A stretch of DNA of 64,000 nt from an uncultured Dialister sp. Lineage in GTDB: Bacteria > Bacillota > Negativicutes > Veillonellales > Dialisteraceae. The notes under the pieces were generated by a model. That model saw only the letters and a list, made by a program, of their open reading frames with translations. It did no database searches and had not been told where the DNA came from. The stretch lies in NCBI GenBank assembly GCA_934178345.1, contig CAKPQG010000001.1, positions 1 to 64,000 on the forward strand. The letters run 5' to 3'. Below are positions 1 through 9,239 of the stretch, one piece after another; the first letter of the stretch is position 1; each line of letters begins with the position of its first letter. A program made the position numbers and the translations under genes.

Positions 1-315
1 GTGATTCGGATCAAAGAACATAAAGAAATGAGGCGAGAATATATGACACTTTTGATGGAACTCCAAAAATATAAAACTGAAGGCATGCAGGAAGGGATCG
101 AAATCGGCATGAAGCAAGGTATGGAGAAAGGCATGGAGAAAGGCATGGAGAAAGGTATAGAGAAAGGCATGGAGAAGGGGATGGCGAAAAAAGGTAGAGC
201 AGTGATCGTGAATCTGCTCAAACTGAACATGCCGATCGACAACATTGCTGCCGCGACAGAAAGTCCGATCCCGTATGTGAAAGAAATCGCGCGAGAAGCA
301 GGATACTCCGTCTGA
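1..315 (+). CDS. Rpn/PD-(D/E)XK transposase-like protein, C-terminal part
   Basis: This is the C-terminal end of a gene that probably begins before the window; the GTG at position 1 is not credible as a start because the reading frame is open to the edge. The visible part has a charged helix (RIKEHKEMRREYMTLL), then a tract of GMEKG repeats, then a conserved tail ending IAREAGYSV. A helical GxEKG repeat tract followed by a short tail is typical, from memory, of the C-terminus of Rpn family recombination-promoting nucleases / putative transposases; the catalytic N-terminal domain is not visible here. This is the longest GMEK tract of the three copies. Confidence 0.6.
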   Translation: MIRIKEHKEMRREYMTLLMELQKYKTEGMQEGIEIGMKQGMEKGMEKGMEKGIEKGMEKGMAKKGRAVIVNLLKLNMPIDNIAAATESPIPYVKEIAREAGYSV

Positions 316-327
316 AATAAATACCAG

Positions 328-356
328 AGCAGTGAGCCGAAAGGTTCACTGCTTTT
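328..356 (+). terminator. Terminator of Rpn copy 1
   Basis: AGCAGTGAGCC, loop GAAA, GGTTCACTGCT, then TTTT. The stem has one G:T pair. It is carried inside the tandem repeat unit. Confidence 0.75.
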
Positions 357-368
357 GATTATGACTAT

Positions 369-728
369 ATGTTCTTTCCGCGTTTTGATGAAGCAGCCTT
401 CCTGCGCTATGTGGACGGGAAAGCAGCAGAGGGGGCATTGACGAAAGAAATCAACGAAGAAGTAATCCGGATCAAAGAACATAAAGAAATGAGGCGAGAA
501 TATATGACACTTTTGATGGAACTCCAAAAATATAAAACCGAAGGCATGCAGGAAGGGATCGAGATCGGCATGAAGCAAGGCATGGAGAAGGGGATGGCGA
601 AAAAAGGTAGAACAGTGATCGTGAATCTGCTCAAACTGAACATGCCGATCGACAACATTGCCGCTGCGACAGAAAGTCCGATCCCGTATGTGAAAGAAAT
701 CGCACGAGAAGCAGGATACTCCGTCTGA
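369..728 (+). pseudogene. Rpn-type C-terminal fragment, copy 2
   Basis: 119 codons covering only the tail of the family (MFFPRFDEAAFLRY.., charged helix, shortened GMEKG tract, IAREAGYSV end). No Shine-Dalgarno sequence precedes the ATG and a terminator lies just upstream, so I see no sign that it is translated on its own. The frame is nevertheless free of stops, which suggests a recent duplication or selection on the full-length parent. Best read as a 3'-end duplicate of the upstream gene. Confidence 0.65.
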
Positions 729-740
729 AATAAATACCAG

Positions 741-769
741 AGCAGTGAGCCGAAAGGTTCACTGCTTTT
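741..769 (+). terminator. Terminator of Rpn copy 2
   Basis: The same hairpin as at 328-356, 413 bp downstream: AGCAGTGAGCC-GAAA-GGTTCACTGCT followed by TTTT. Confidence 0.75.
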
Positions 770-781
770 GATTATGACTAT

Positions 782-1129
782 ATGTTCTTTCCGTGTTTTG
801 ATGAAACAGCCTTCCTGCGCTATCTGGACGGGAAAGCAGCAGAGGGTGCATTGACGAAAGAAATCAACGAAGAAGTGATCCGGATCAAAGAACATAAAGA
901 AATGAGGCGAGAATATATGACACTTTTGATGGAACTCCAAAAATATAAAACTGAAGGCATGCAGGAAGGGATCGAAATTGGCATGGAGCAAGGCATGGAG
1001 AAAAAAGGTAGAACAGAAATCATGAATCTGCTCAAACTGAACATGCCGATCGACAACATTGCTGCTGTGACAGAAAGTCCGATCCCGTATGTGAAAGAAA
1101 TAGCGCGAGAAGCAGGATACTCTGTCTGA
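782..1129 (+). pseudogene. Rpn-type C-terminal fragment, copy 3
   Basis: 115 codons, closely matching copy 2 but with substitutions (MFFPCFDETAFLRYLDGK, MEQGMEKKGR, TEIMNLLKL) and the shortest GMEK tract. As in copy 2, there is no ribosome binding site and no catalytic domain. The substitutions show that this copy has diverged from copies 1 and 2. Its own downstream terminator differs from that of the other two, so this is probably the original 3' boundary or a junction with other sequence. Confidence 0.65.
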
Positions 1130-1170
1130 GAAGAAGCCACGAATGAGTGAGAGCAAAAAGTCAATAGAAA

Positions 1171-1219
1171 ATCCCCATGGGCTGCGGCATGTGTCATGCC
1201 ATAGCCCATGGGGATTTTT
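1171..1219 (+). terminator. Strong intrinsic terminator
   Basis: ATCCCCATGGGCT pairs with AGCCCATGGGGAT, with an inner GGCATG..CATGCC stem, followed by TTTTTC. Preceding A-rich bases make it potentially bidirectional. Confidence 0.85.
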
Positions 1220-1910
1220 CTTACAAAAGCATAAAAAAACATCCGGAAAAGGCTTCCCACCTGTGCCCGATGCAGGCGGAGCTCGGAATCGGTGACGGTC
1301 GTCCATGAGCACCGAAGTGCGGGAGGGCCTGTGCTATCGTCGGAACCCGGCCTCGCAGAGGACAGGGAAGTGGAAAAGCCATGCTTCCGGATATTCATTT
1401 TTCTTACTTGTCAGCCTAAAATGGATATCGGCAGCAGGCTGTACGCTTCCTCTGACCCATCCGATGATGCAAGGTGCATTCTGCAGATCTGCCCTTTCCG
1501 GTCCGGCTCTCCCTGTGATCTCGTAGCGCTTAGAGAATTCTGGAAATCGGAGAAACCGTCCGTCCGGGGAACATGTTCAGATATGTCCCTGCTTCATGCT
1601 TATATGGTACTATGTTCTAGAGGAAAAAGCAAGTGGGAAAATATTAGCAACGCAAGATGTGGTTTGTTTTATGAATTGCAAGAATGATATACATACTATT
1701 CTTGCAGTAAATACAGGGGATAAAATGGTGTATGCTTTCTGGTGACTGGTGACTGGTGACTGGTGACGGGCGTCTTAAAGTAGCTGGGGATGAGTGGCTA
1801 GGGATTAGGGGCTGGAATCGGATGATCCGCTTTCTATCTACGGTCAGAGATATTTGTGATACTATATACATAAACTTCTCACATATTTATTGGCTTCTTA
1901 GGGAAAGGCG
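1220..1910. other. Intergenic, no gene recognised; heptamer array near end
   Basis: From 1240 to 1640 the sequence is GC-rich and compositionally gene-like but no frame looks like a protein. I see several short inverted segments and cannot name an RNA. At 1739-1767 there is a (CTGGTGA)n heptamer array, followed at about 1785-1815 by GGGATTAGGGGCT-type repeats. These are the same short repeats found in most gaps of this window. A TACTATATA stretch at about 1859 could serve the helicase gene as a -10 region. Confidence 0.5.
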
Positions 1911-4900
1911 ATGACCCCTGTGACTGAAATTGAAAACTTAAAAGATGGCGTGTATGAGAAAGTCATGTCGCGGCGCTTTGCGGAAGTGCTGCAAGAGGCG
2001 CTGGCTAAGGATCAGGTGCGTGCAGAAGAGGAAGAGGTGGATGCCGAGGAAGCGGTGAGCTATCTCTCTTCTTATCTGCAGCAGGTGATACGGCTCTGTC
2101 TGAAGGACATCGCGGACAGAGATACGGAAGACAGCGTCGCCCACCAGCTGGCACTCACGAATGAGCTCATTGCGTCCCTTGCTCAAAAAACAGCAGAACT
2201 CGGAGGCGGTCAGGAGGTGGCGAATGCGCCATTTCTTCTGAAATCCTTAGAGCATAAGAGAAATGCCCTCCGGCCTCGCCAGTGGGAGCGGCCGGCGACA
2301 TCGCTCACGCGCTCCTTCCTTTTCACCAATTCCCAGAAGGACGTCTCGATGGTACACGAGCTGACAAAGGAAATCGCATCCTCTGACCGCATTGACTTCC
2401 TGATTTCCTTCATCCGCTTCTCCGGCCTTCAGCTGCTTCTTCCCGCGCTGCGCCTTTTCACAGCCCGCGGCGGACACCTGCGCGTTGTGACGACGACATA
2501 CATGGGAGCGACGGACCCGAAGGCCATCGAGGTGCTTGCGGCTCTTCCCCATACAGAAGTACGCATTTCCTATGATGTGAAAGAAACACGCCTGCATGCC
2601 AAATCATACATGTTCTATCGGGAGAGTGGTTACTCCACAGCCTACATCGGCTCATCGAATCTTTCCCACGCTGCCATCGCAGAAGGAATGGAGTGGAATA
2701 TGAAAGTGACGGCACAGGATCAGCCGCACATCATTGATAAAATGCGTGCGACCTTCGAGACATATTGGCACTCCGAAGATTTCACCCTCTACGAGCCGAA
2801 GAAGGATGAGGAAAAACTTCGCACTGCGATAGATAGAGAACGCGGGCGGAGCAGCGAGAAAAATGCCCCCACCTATGCCTTTGACATCCAGCCGTATCCC
2901 TACCAGCAGGCCATACTGGATGCGCTCGACACAGAGCGCCGCGGCAAAGATCGCTGGTACAATCTTGTCGTCGCCGCTACAGGCACGGGAAAGACAGCGA
3001 TCTCCGCCTTCGACTATCGCCGATTTGCCGCCTCGAGAAAAGAAGGGACGCGCCTCCTCTTCATCGCTCATAGGGAAGAGATCTTGAAACAAAGCCTCTC
3101 CTGCTTCCGTCAGGTCATGAAAGATCCCGATTTTGGTGCGCTCGCAGTCGGAGGACATCGGGCAAGTCACGTGGAACACCTCTTCATGTCCATTCAGACA
3201 CTGAACAGCCAGCGTTTCTTTGAAAAAATGGATCCCTACTACTATGACATGATCATCGTCGATGAATTCCATCATGCAGCGGCAAGATCCTATCAGCACC
3301 TTCTCACACACTTTCATCCGAAGATCCTCCTCGGCCTCACAGCTACGCCAGAGCGTATGGATGGGGGAGACATCCTCTCCTATTTCGGCGGACACATTGC
3401 CGCAGAAATACGCCTGCCCGATGCCATCGAGCGGCGACTTCTCTGCCCTTTTCACTACTTCGGCGTCACAGATCCGGTGAGCCTTGCGGAGATCAAGTGG
3501 ACAGGCGGAGAGTACGACGCGAGCGAGCTCGAACGTCTCTACACCGCAGAAGGCGCACTGGCCAGCCAGCGCGCCCGCGCCATCGGAGACGCCCTCCTTC
3601 GCTACACCGCAGACATTCGCGACGTGAAAGCACTCGGCTTCTGCGTCTCGAAGAAGCACGCGCATTTCATGGCAGACTACTTCAATCAGCACGGCATACC
3701 TGCCCTCGCACTCGATGCAGATACACCGGCAGCAGAAAGAAATGCAGCGCGGGAACGCCTCGCAGAAGGGGAGCTTCGCATCCTCTTCGTCGTCGACCTC
3801 TTCAATGAAGGCGTCGACATCCCGTCCGTGAATACCGTACTCTTCCTAAGACCGACGAACAGCATGACCGTCTTCCTCCAGCAGCTCGGGCGCGGCCTGC
3901 GCCTTTCGAAAGGGAAAGACTGCCTCACCGTCCTCGACTTCGTCGCACAGGCAAGCCGCAAGTACGACTTTTCCCGCCGCTTCGCATCGCTCCTCGGCAA
4001 GCATCACGTCATCATCAAGAAAGAGATCCAAGAAGGATTTCCTCACGTACCGAAAGGCTGCGCCATTCAGCTCGAAGAGCAGGCACAGAAATGGGTACTC
4101 GAAAACATCGCCAGCCGCCTTCGGAAAAATGAATACTACATCGAGATGGTGAAAGAACTCTACGCTGCCACCGGCAGCCGGCCGACCCTCTCCGATTTCT
4201 TCCGCGTGACCCAGGTAGAGCCCGCCGTCTTCTACAATGGCACGCGCACCTATACGCGACTCCTCATGGACGCCGAGATCCTTCCCGCGCTCCCTGTGAC
4301 CGACCTCGAAGAAGCCCTCCGCAGATCCATGAGCCGCACCCTCACCATAGATTCGCCGCGATGGATCTCCTTCCTGCGGCGTGCCTATGAAAACCTACCG
4401 ATAAACCTCACTCCCATGGAAAAGAAATACCTGCGCATGTGGGCGATCACCCTCTTTCCCGATGGGCAGAAGGACAGCCCGAAAGACCCCGCCCTTGCCA
4501 TCACCCGTTTTGAGAAAGAAACAGCCCTCAAGGAAGAGATCAGCGAACTGCTCGACTTCCTTTATGACCGTATCGATATCATTCCCCAAAAGGCAGAGCT
4601 TCCCTATCCCTGCGCCCTCGAAGTCTACGATAGCTACACGCGCGACCAGATCTTCGCAGCCCTCGGCTTCGCTAAGCCCGCCAGCATTCGCGAAGGCGTG
4701 AAATACCTCGACCATACGAACAGTGACACCGTCACACGGCCGACAGACGTCTTCCTCGTGACACTCAATAAGTCCCAGAAAGAATTCTCCGATACCACCC
4801 TCTACGAAGACTACTCCATCGACCGCCACCTCTTCCATTGGCAGAGCCAGTCCACCATTACGCCCGAGTCCAAGACAGGACAGCGCTATCTTTCCCAAAG

Positions 4901-5099
4901 AGAAACCGGTGGCATCGTCCTCCTCTTCGTCCGAAGCGCCAAGCAGGACGCCTGCCGCAATGCCATGGCCTATACCTTTCTCGGCACTGCAAAGATCGTC
5001 TCCCACGAAGGCTCCCAGCCCATCAGCATCATCTATCGCCTCGATCATCCCATTCCTGCGAAATATATCACAAAGACCGATAGCAGCGGCGTGCTGTGA
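1911..5099 (+). CDS. PLD-nuclease / superfamily II helicase / DUF3427 protein
   Basis: Large (1062 aa) fusion that probably cuts or remodels DNA using ATP. An N-terminal phospholipase-D-like HKD nuclease half-site is seen as H229-A-K231 and GSSN at 247-250. The helicase core has Walker A ATGTGKT at 356-362, Walker B DEFH at 451-454, motif III TAT at 477-479 and motif VI QQLGRGLR at 657-664. The remaining ~360 residues match, from memory, the DUF3427 region that follows such helicases. The PLD + SF2 + DUF3427 architecture is widespread in accessory regions of bacterial genomes and is suspected to act in defence or repair, but the substrate is not known to me. ATG 1911 is preceded by AAAGGCG. 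The gene stands alone, next to the Rpn duplications. Confidence 0.85.
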   Translation: MTPVTEIENLKDGVYEKVMSRRFAEVLQEALAKDQVRAEEEEVDAEEAVSYLSSYLQQVIRLCLKDIADRDTEDSVAHQLALTNELIASLAQKTAELGGGQEVANAPFLLKSLEHKRNALRPRQWERPATSLTRSFLFTNSQKDVSMVHELTKEIASSDRIDFLISFIRFSGLQLLLPALRLFTARGGHLRVVTTTYMGATDPKAIEVLAALPHTEVRISYDVKETRLHAKSYMFYRESGYSTAYIGSSNLSHAAIAEGMEWNMKVTAQDQPHIIDKMRATFETYWHSEDFTLYEPKKDEEKLRTAIDRERGRSSEKNAPTYAFDIQPYPYQQAILDALDTERRGKDRWYNLVVAATGTGKTAISAFDYRRFAASRKEGTRLLFIAHREEILKQSLSCFRQVMKDPDFGALAVGGHRASHVEHLFMSIQTLNSQRFFEKMDPYYYDMIIVDEFHHAAARSYQHLLTHFHPKILLGLTATPERMDGGDILSYFGGHIAAEIRLPDAIERRLLCPFHYFGVTDPVSLAEIKWTGGEYDASELERLYTAEGALASQRARAIGDALLRYTADIRDVKALGFCVSKKHAHFMADYFNQHGIPALALDADTPAAERNAARERLAEGELRILFVVDLFNEGVDIPSVNTVLFLRPTNSMTVFLQQLGRGLRLSKGKDCLTVLDFVAQASRKYDFSRRFASLLGKHHVIIKKEIQEGFPHVPKGCAIQLEEQAQKWVLENIASRLRKNEYYIEMVKELYAATGSRPTLSDFFRVTQVEPAVFYNGTRTYTRLLMDAEILPALPVTDLEEALRRSMSRTLTIDSPRWISFLRRAYENLPINLTPMEKKYLRMWAITLFPDGQKDSPKDPALAITRFEKETALKEEISELLDFLYDRIDIIPQKAELPYPCALEVYDSYTRDQIFAALGFAKPASIREGVKYLDHTNSDTVTRPTDVFLVTLNKSQKEFSDTTLYEDYSIDRHLFHWQSQSTITPESKTGQRYLSQRETGGIVLLFVRSAKQDACRNAMAYTFLGTAKIVSHEGSQPISIIYRLDHPIPAKYITKTDSSGVL

Positions 5100-5660
5100 A
5101 ATCAAGGAAACACAGATCCCATTTGCCATATACAAACCGTGTAAAACTAAGAATTTACGCGACGGTATTTTATGGAGAGGGGAATCCTCCCGGGAGCTGA
5201 AAGCCCCTTTTGTACTCCTTCGTGCACACACCTATAGGAAAGGAGAACAGAAAAGGCAGTCGGCAGATCTGATTTTCCTCCTCCCGCTTGAAAGCGTGCT
5301 AGCCGCCAGAGAGTGTATTGAAATACAATCGCATAAAGACGCAGCAAGAAAAGAAAGATTTCATGCAGGATTCGCCCCCACGGCAAACCCTAGAGCGAAG
5401 TTTAGCCGTACTTGTACGACATGAACCGTGAAATGCGCTGGTGCCAGATTGCAGGGAATGCCTTCATGGATACTTAAAAACTTGCTGCGCTTTTGCTTTG
5501 GGCAGCGCCTCTTTTCGTTGGAAGAGGCGCACTTTTTTCTTTCTTGATATCATCTAATGAATGGTGAACATTGCGATTAGCCAATATTTGACTGATATTG
5601 ACTAAGAAGTGTATCATGCAGAAAGAAGTATTATTACCAATTGGTATCTAAAAAAACAGT
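5100..5660. other. Intergenic, unexplained, with terminator
   Basis: No protein is supported here. The stretch 5130-5480 is not made of the common intergenic repeats and has local inverted segments (for example GGGGAATCC..GGGAGCTG around 5175-5200). It ends at a clear terminator, as an RNA gene would. I checked for tmRNA, RNase P, SRP and cobalamin riboswitch signatures and found none. From 5540 the sequence becomes AT-rich, marking the start of the receptor block. Confidence 0.4.
5505..5537 (+). terminator. Intrinsic terminator
   Basis: GCGCCTCTT, loop TTCGTTGG, AAGAGGCGC, then ACTTTTTTC. It could end the helicase transcript or an unidentified RNA just upstream. Confidence 0.8.
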
Positions 5661-5697
5661 TAATGATTATTGAATTAGAAAATATATGTGATATAAT
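5655..5697 (+). promoter_or_regulatory. Promoter with possible Fur-like operator
   Basis: TTGAAT at 5670-5675 and TATAAT at 5692-5697, 16 bp apart. The -35 is overlapped by GTTAATGATTATTGAATTA, which resembles an iron-regulator (Fur) box with its AATGATTATT core. That is consistent with a TonB receptor for an iron compound, but the operator is a guess. The predicted leader to ATG 5831 is about 130 nt. Confidence 0.5.
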
Positions 5698-5830
5698 TAG
5701 CTTAACCATCATAAGCATTGAAAGAAGCAGTGTTGTTAATTAAATAAACTTTAAATGCTTTACCTGAGTAAACAGGGATCCATGGGAGAGATGGTAGGTT
5801 TTTAATTTTTTTTAGTAAGAGGGGGATTCT

Positions 5831-8115
5831 ATGAAGAAGAATAATTACCGAATTTTGGCAGCTGCAGCCATGTTGACAATTCTGGGGGGGTAGCAACGCA
5901 AGCTGCTAGAATGTATACCCTTGATGGTATTGAAGTTGATGCCGATCGCCAAATAGATAGATTCGGCAATACCATCACGGAACAGTCTTATTATCGCACA
6001 GGGGGAGACGTTAACGTCATAGATAGTGCACAAATTGAGCAAAGGCATTATTCAACAATTACCAGTGCAATAAAGACTTTACCAGGGGTACAAGTCAACT
6101 CTATCGGCTATCATGGAGGAGAATATGGCACAGGTTCTCAGTATAATACAACGGTTACAATTAATGGTGATGACCATGTTGTAATTTGTCTTGATGGTCG
6201 TAGAATTGATAATGCGGTAAGTTCGGTTATGTCATATTATTCATCATCGGGTTCAAAGGCATTAGCAAATCTAGATCAAGTAACTAGCATTGATAATATT
6301 GATAAAATTGAGGTTATTAAAGGGCCGGGGGCATCTGTTTATGGAGCTGATGCTACTGGTGGCGTAATTAACATAATTACCAAAAAAGGGGCACTTAAGC
6401 CACAAGCTTCAATAGATTTAGCAACTGGTTCGTGGGGACATCATGTTTATAGAGCCAATATGTCAGGTTCTTCTAGTGATGGTAGCACGAGATATTTTAT
6501 TTCGGCCATGAGAGATATGGGGGGAGATACGCATTATTATGACCAGATGGCTGGTAAAAATTATACATATCATGGCACAGATTTTAAGGACGATGCAGTT
6601 AATATTAGATTGGACAAATATTTTAATGATACACATCGTTTAACATTTTCATACAATCATACGGGGGCACATGATGGATATCCAACTACAACTCCTTATT
6701 ATAGATATTTGAATCCAACTGATTATAAACGCGTTAAGGATGCTATTAAAAACAAAATATATGGAGATATCAAAGTCCCTGGATATAGAAATGATTGGTA
6801 TATGTACGCATTTAACGGATGTTACACAGCGCACCTGAATAATGATTTTGATCTCTCGTATTCATTTGCAAAAGAAAATGAGATGGAAAGTTTTGTTCGG
6901 ATGTATAAACAATCGCATAAATATTGGAATTGTTGGGCACCTTCAAATGATGAAGTTTGGCCCGGTAAGCCAATTCCTACGCCATGGGACCCTGAATGGA
7001 ATGATTATGTCAATGCTAGAAGAGTAACAAAAAATACATCTCGAAACAAAAATTATGATTTTAACCGAGGAATGCAGCTACAACTTGGGAAATCTTATGG
7101 TAAGCACGACATTTTAACAGGATGGACTTTTGATAAATCTCGTCAAGAAAGTTTTTACGTAAGCTCTACGACGGGAAGAGAAACGTCTACAAATGTAAAA
7201 CAAACGACTATAGATGGTTATTTGCAAGATAAAATTCATGTGAATGACAAGTTTGAAATAGCGCCATCTCTTAGATATCAACATGCAAATGCGGTTAGTA
7301 CAACGAGTGAGAGTGGGAAGGTTACTAATGGGGGCAGTGCATTTTCTAAGGTGACAGCTGCCGTTAATGCGCAGTATCTCATTAATGATGGATTTAGTAT
7401 TTTTGCGGGTTGGACACAAATAAATAGACCGTTAAGTCATTATGATTACGAACCAAGCGCTAGTCTTTATGAAGATCAAAAGCTCGAAAATGATAAAGGG
7501 AGTGCATATACTATCGGTTTAAAGAAACGAATTTCGGATAGAACCAATGTTTTTGCCAATTATGATTATACAGATATGTCTAATGCGGTTTGTAGACAGT
7601 CCGTATGGGATGATAAAAGAGGAGACTGGGCTTCTAAATCGGTTAATGCAAAGCAAAAAAGAAAGGCGTTTAATTTAGGAATTAATCAAAAACTCGATCA
7701 GCATTGGGGATTAGGATTATCTTATTCAACCATTGATGAACAGTGGACAGCGAAGAGAGGCATGAAATTCCAGCCAGGTTTAGGAATTGATTCAATGCTA
7801 GTTAATGCATATTTGAATTCAACTAGACCTAAAAATAAGTATATCGCAGATCTTACGTACTCTTCTGGAAAATGGTTTTCTTCTTTGACTACCACGATTT
7901 ATAGTGGTATGGATGATAGATACTTTACGTCTAATAGGTTTGTTATTTTGGACTGGGCATTGAATTACAATGTCTCAAAAGATTGGTCTGTTTATGCGAC
8001 GGTAGACAATCTTACTAATGAGGGATATGAAGTTAAATTCCATCCCTACGTTGGTAAAGGTGCTTATGCTATGCCTGGCAGAAGTTTTATGCTTGGCGCA
8101 AAATATAAGTTTTAA
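5831..8115 (+). CDS. TonB-dependent outer-membrane receptor, frame broken at poly-G
   Basis: Outer-membrane active-transport receptor. ATG 5831 follows a good site (AGAGGGGG, 5-7 nt away) and encodes a signal peptide (MKKNNYRILAAAAMLTILGG), but TAG follows immediately after a run of seven G. One extra G restores a continuous frame through VATQAARMYTLDG into the 734-residue mature receptor. The plug domain is clear (LPGVQV, IEVIKGPGASVYGADATGG, INIITKKG) and a C-terminal barrel ends in an aromatic residue (GAKYKF). As sequenced, only the ATG at 5911 opens the long frame, with no signal peptide. This suggests phase-OFF slippage, a mutation or a base-call error. The gene is much more AT-rich than the housekeeping genes around it. 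Substrate is unknown; the partner is the binding protein downstream. Confidence 0.85.
5884..5890 (+). repeat. Homopolymer G7 tract in signal-peptide coding region
   Basis: Seven G at the exact point where the receptor frame breaks. Eight G (or five) would restore the frame. Poly-G tracts within signal-peptide codons are a classical site for slipped-strand phase variation of surface proteins. Confidence 0.75.
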
Positions 8116-8136
8116 TAGGATGTTGTAATAAATAAC

Positions 8137-8170
8137 AGAGAAGTTTGAATAACTCAAACTTCTCTGTATT
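8137..8170 (+). terminator. Perfect 12-bp hairpin between receptor and binding protein
   Basis: AGAGAAGTTTGA, loop ATAAC, TCAAACTTCTCT, then GTATTTATT. The T-run is weak, so it may only attenuate transcription into the next gene or stabilise the upstream mRNA. Confidence 0.65.
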
Positions 8171-8192
8171 TATTATATAAAAGAGGGAGAGC

Positions 8193-9239
8193 ATGAAAAA
8201 AAGAAAAAATGTATATATAACGGGGATTGTAACTTTATTTATTATTATAGGAATAGGGCTTTATCAATACAATGTACAAGCACCTCAAGAATATGAGCCC
8301 TCGAATCATCTTGCTTTATCAAAAGTATCAAATTATCCACAAAATGTACAATATCCACAAAATGTACAAACATATGATTCTGAAGGTTATCCGCAAGTTA
8401 TGACATTTTATTGTAAACCAACTAGAGTTATAGTTAGTGAGCGCAATTCCTTAGAAACCATATTGTCACTAGGAGAAGGAGATTGCGTTATAGATACATC
8501 TGTACGAAAAAATAGCCAAGATTATAAAGAGTTGAGTAATCAATATCCTGATGAAATAAAAAAGGTTCATTTTTCTGGAGCTGTTGCATTGAATACTGAA
8601 TATTCTTTAGCGCAAAGGCCAGATTTTATATTAGGATGGAAGTCAACCTTTACTTCCGTATTCAGAAAATCAACGCATTGGTGGAATTCCCGGGGAATTA
8701 AAACATATGTGGTAGCTACTTCTAATCATTTATTATCTCAGGGAACGATTGAGGATGAGTGTAAATTCTTAGATGATATGGGGCGGATTTTTTCTCATAA
8801 AGATAAAACAGATCAGATGATCAAAGAAATTCATCAAGAATTGGACAGTGTAAAAAATGAAACGGAAGATCGAGAAAAGCAGGTAGTAATGGTGATAGAA
8901 AAAAATAGAAATGGTTTTTATAATTATGATTCTGGATGGCTAGTAGGCGATATGGTTCAACAATTGGGTGGCTATATGCCTGTAAAAGAGAGAACGGTTA
9001 GTAGTGAAGAGTTGATCAAATTAGATCCAGATGTGATTTTTGTGGTTTATTTTAGCGACGAAATGGAAAAGGATATATATGAGACTTTTTCATCTCCGAT
9101 GTATAATTCGCTAAAAGTAGTCAAAAACAATAGAATATATCCGATTTCTTTGTATGATATGTATGCTACTGGAGTTAGAACAATAAATGGTATTCAACTG
9201 ATTCGAAATGGTTTATATCCTGATTTGTGCTCTGAATGA
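8193..9239 (+). CDS. Periplasmic iron-complex/cobalamin-type binding protein
   Basis: Class III (FepB/BtuF-type) solute-binding protein of 348 aa, expected to receive a ligand from the TonB receptor upstream. An N-terminal membrane segment (IVTLFIIIGIGLYQY) has no lipobox cysteine, so it looks membrane-anchored. The N-lobe (RVIVSERNSLETILSLG) and C-lobe (GGYMPVKERTVSSEELIKLDPDVIFVV, split here by my reading) show the usual fold. A short repeat YPQNVQ occurs twice at about residues 50-60. ATG has a strong site, AGAGGGAGAG. No permease or ATPase follows, so the transporter must be encoded elsewhere. AT-rich like the receptor; possibly acquired together with it. Confidence 0.75.
   Translation: MKKRKNVYITGIVTLFIIIGIGLYQYNVQAPQEYEPSNHLALSKVSNYPQNVQYPQNVQTYDSEGYPQVMTFYCKPTRVIVSERNSLETILSLGEGDCVIDTSVRKNSQDYKELSNQYPDEIKKVHFSGAVALNTEYSLAQRPDFILGWKSTFTSVFRKSTHWWNSRGIKTYVVATSNHLLSQGTIEDECKFLDDMGRIFSHKDKTDQMIKEIHQELDSVKNETEDREKQVVMVIEKNRNGFYNYDSGWLVGDMVQQLGGYMPVKERTVSSEELIKLDPDVIFVVYFSDEMEKDIYETFSSPMYNSLKVVKNNRIYPISLYDMYATGVRTINGIQLIRNGLYPDLCSE

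Larger units (their letters stand above)
1..1129 (+). repeat. Tandem triplication of the 3' end of an Rpn-type gene
   Basis: Three head-to-tail copies of one segment with a period of about 413 bp. The motif ATGACTATATG recurs at 361 and 774, and the gene end GGATACTC recurs at 301, 714 and 1115. Copies differ mainly in the number of GMEK codon repeats: copy 2 has 16 codons fewer than copy 1, and copy 3 four fewer again. The first two units carry the same terminator hairpin; the third instead runs into unrelated sequence and a different terminator. This looks like unequal duplication of a gene tail including its terminator. Confidence 0.9.

Noticed and set aside
407..1398. Minus-strand frames of 301 and 192 codons over the Rpn repeats
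   Set aside because: Run antisense through the tandem repeat and its terminators; composition matches a shadow frame.
5130..5537. tmRNA or RNase P RNA
   Set aside because: The tmRNA ends and tag reading frame, and the RNase P GAGGAAAGTCC core, are absent.
5560..5830. Cobalamin riboswitch before the TonB receptor
   Set aside because: No conserved GCCACTG or B12-box could be found on either strand.
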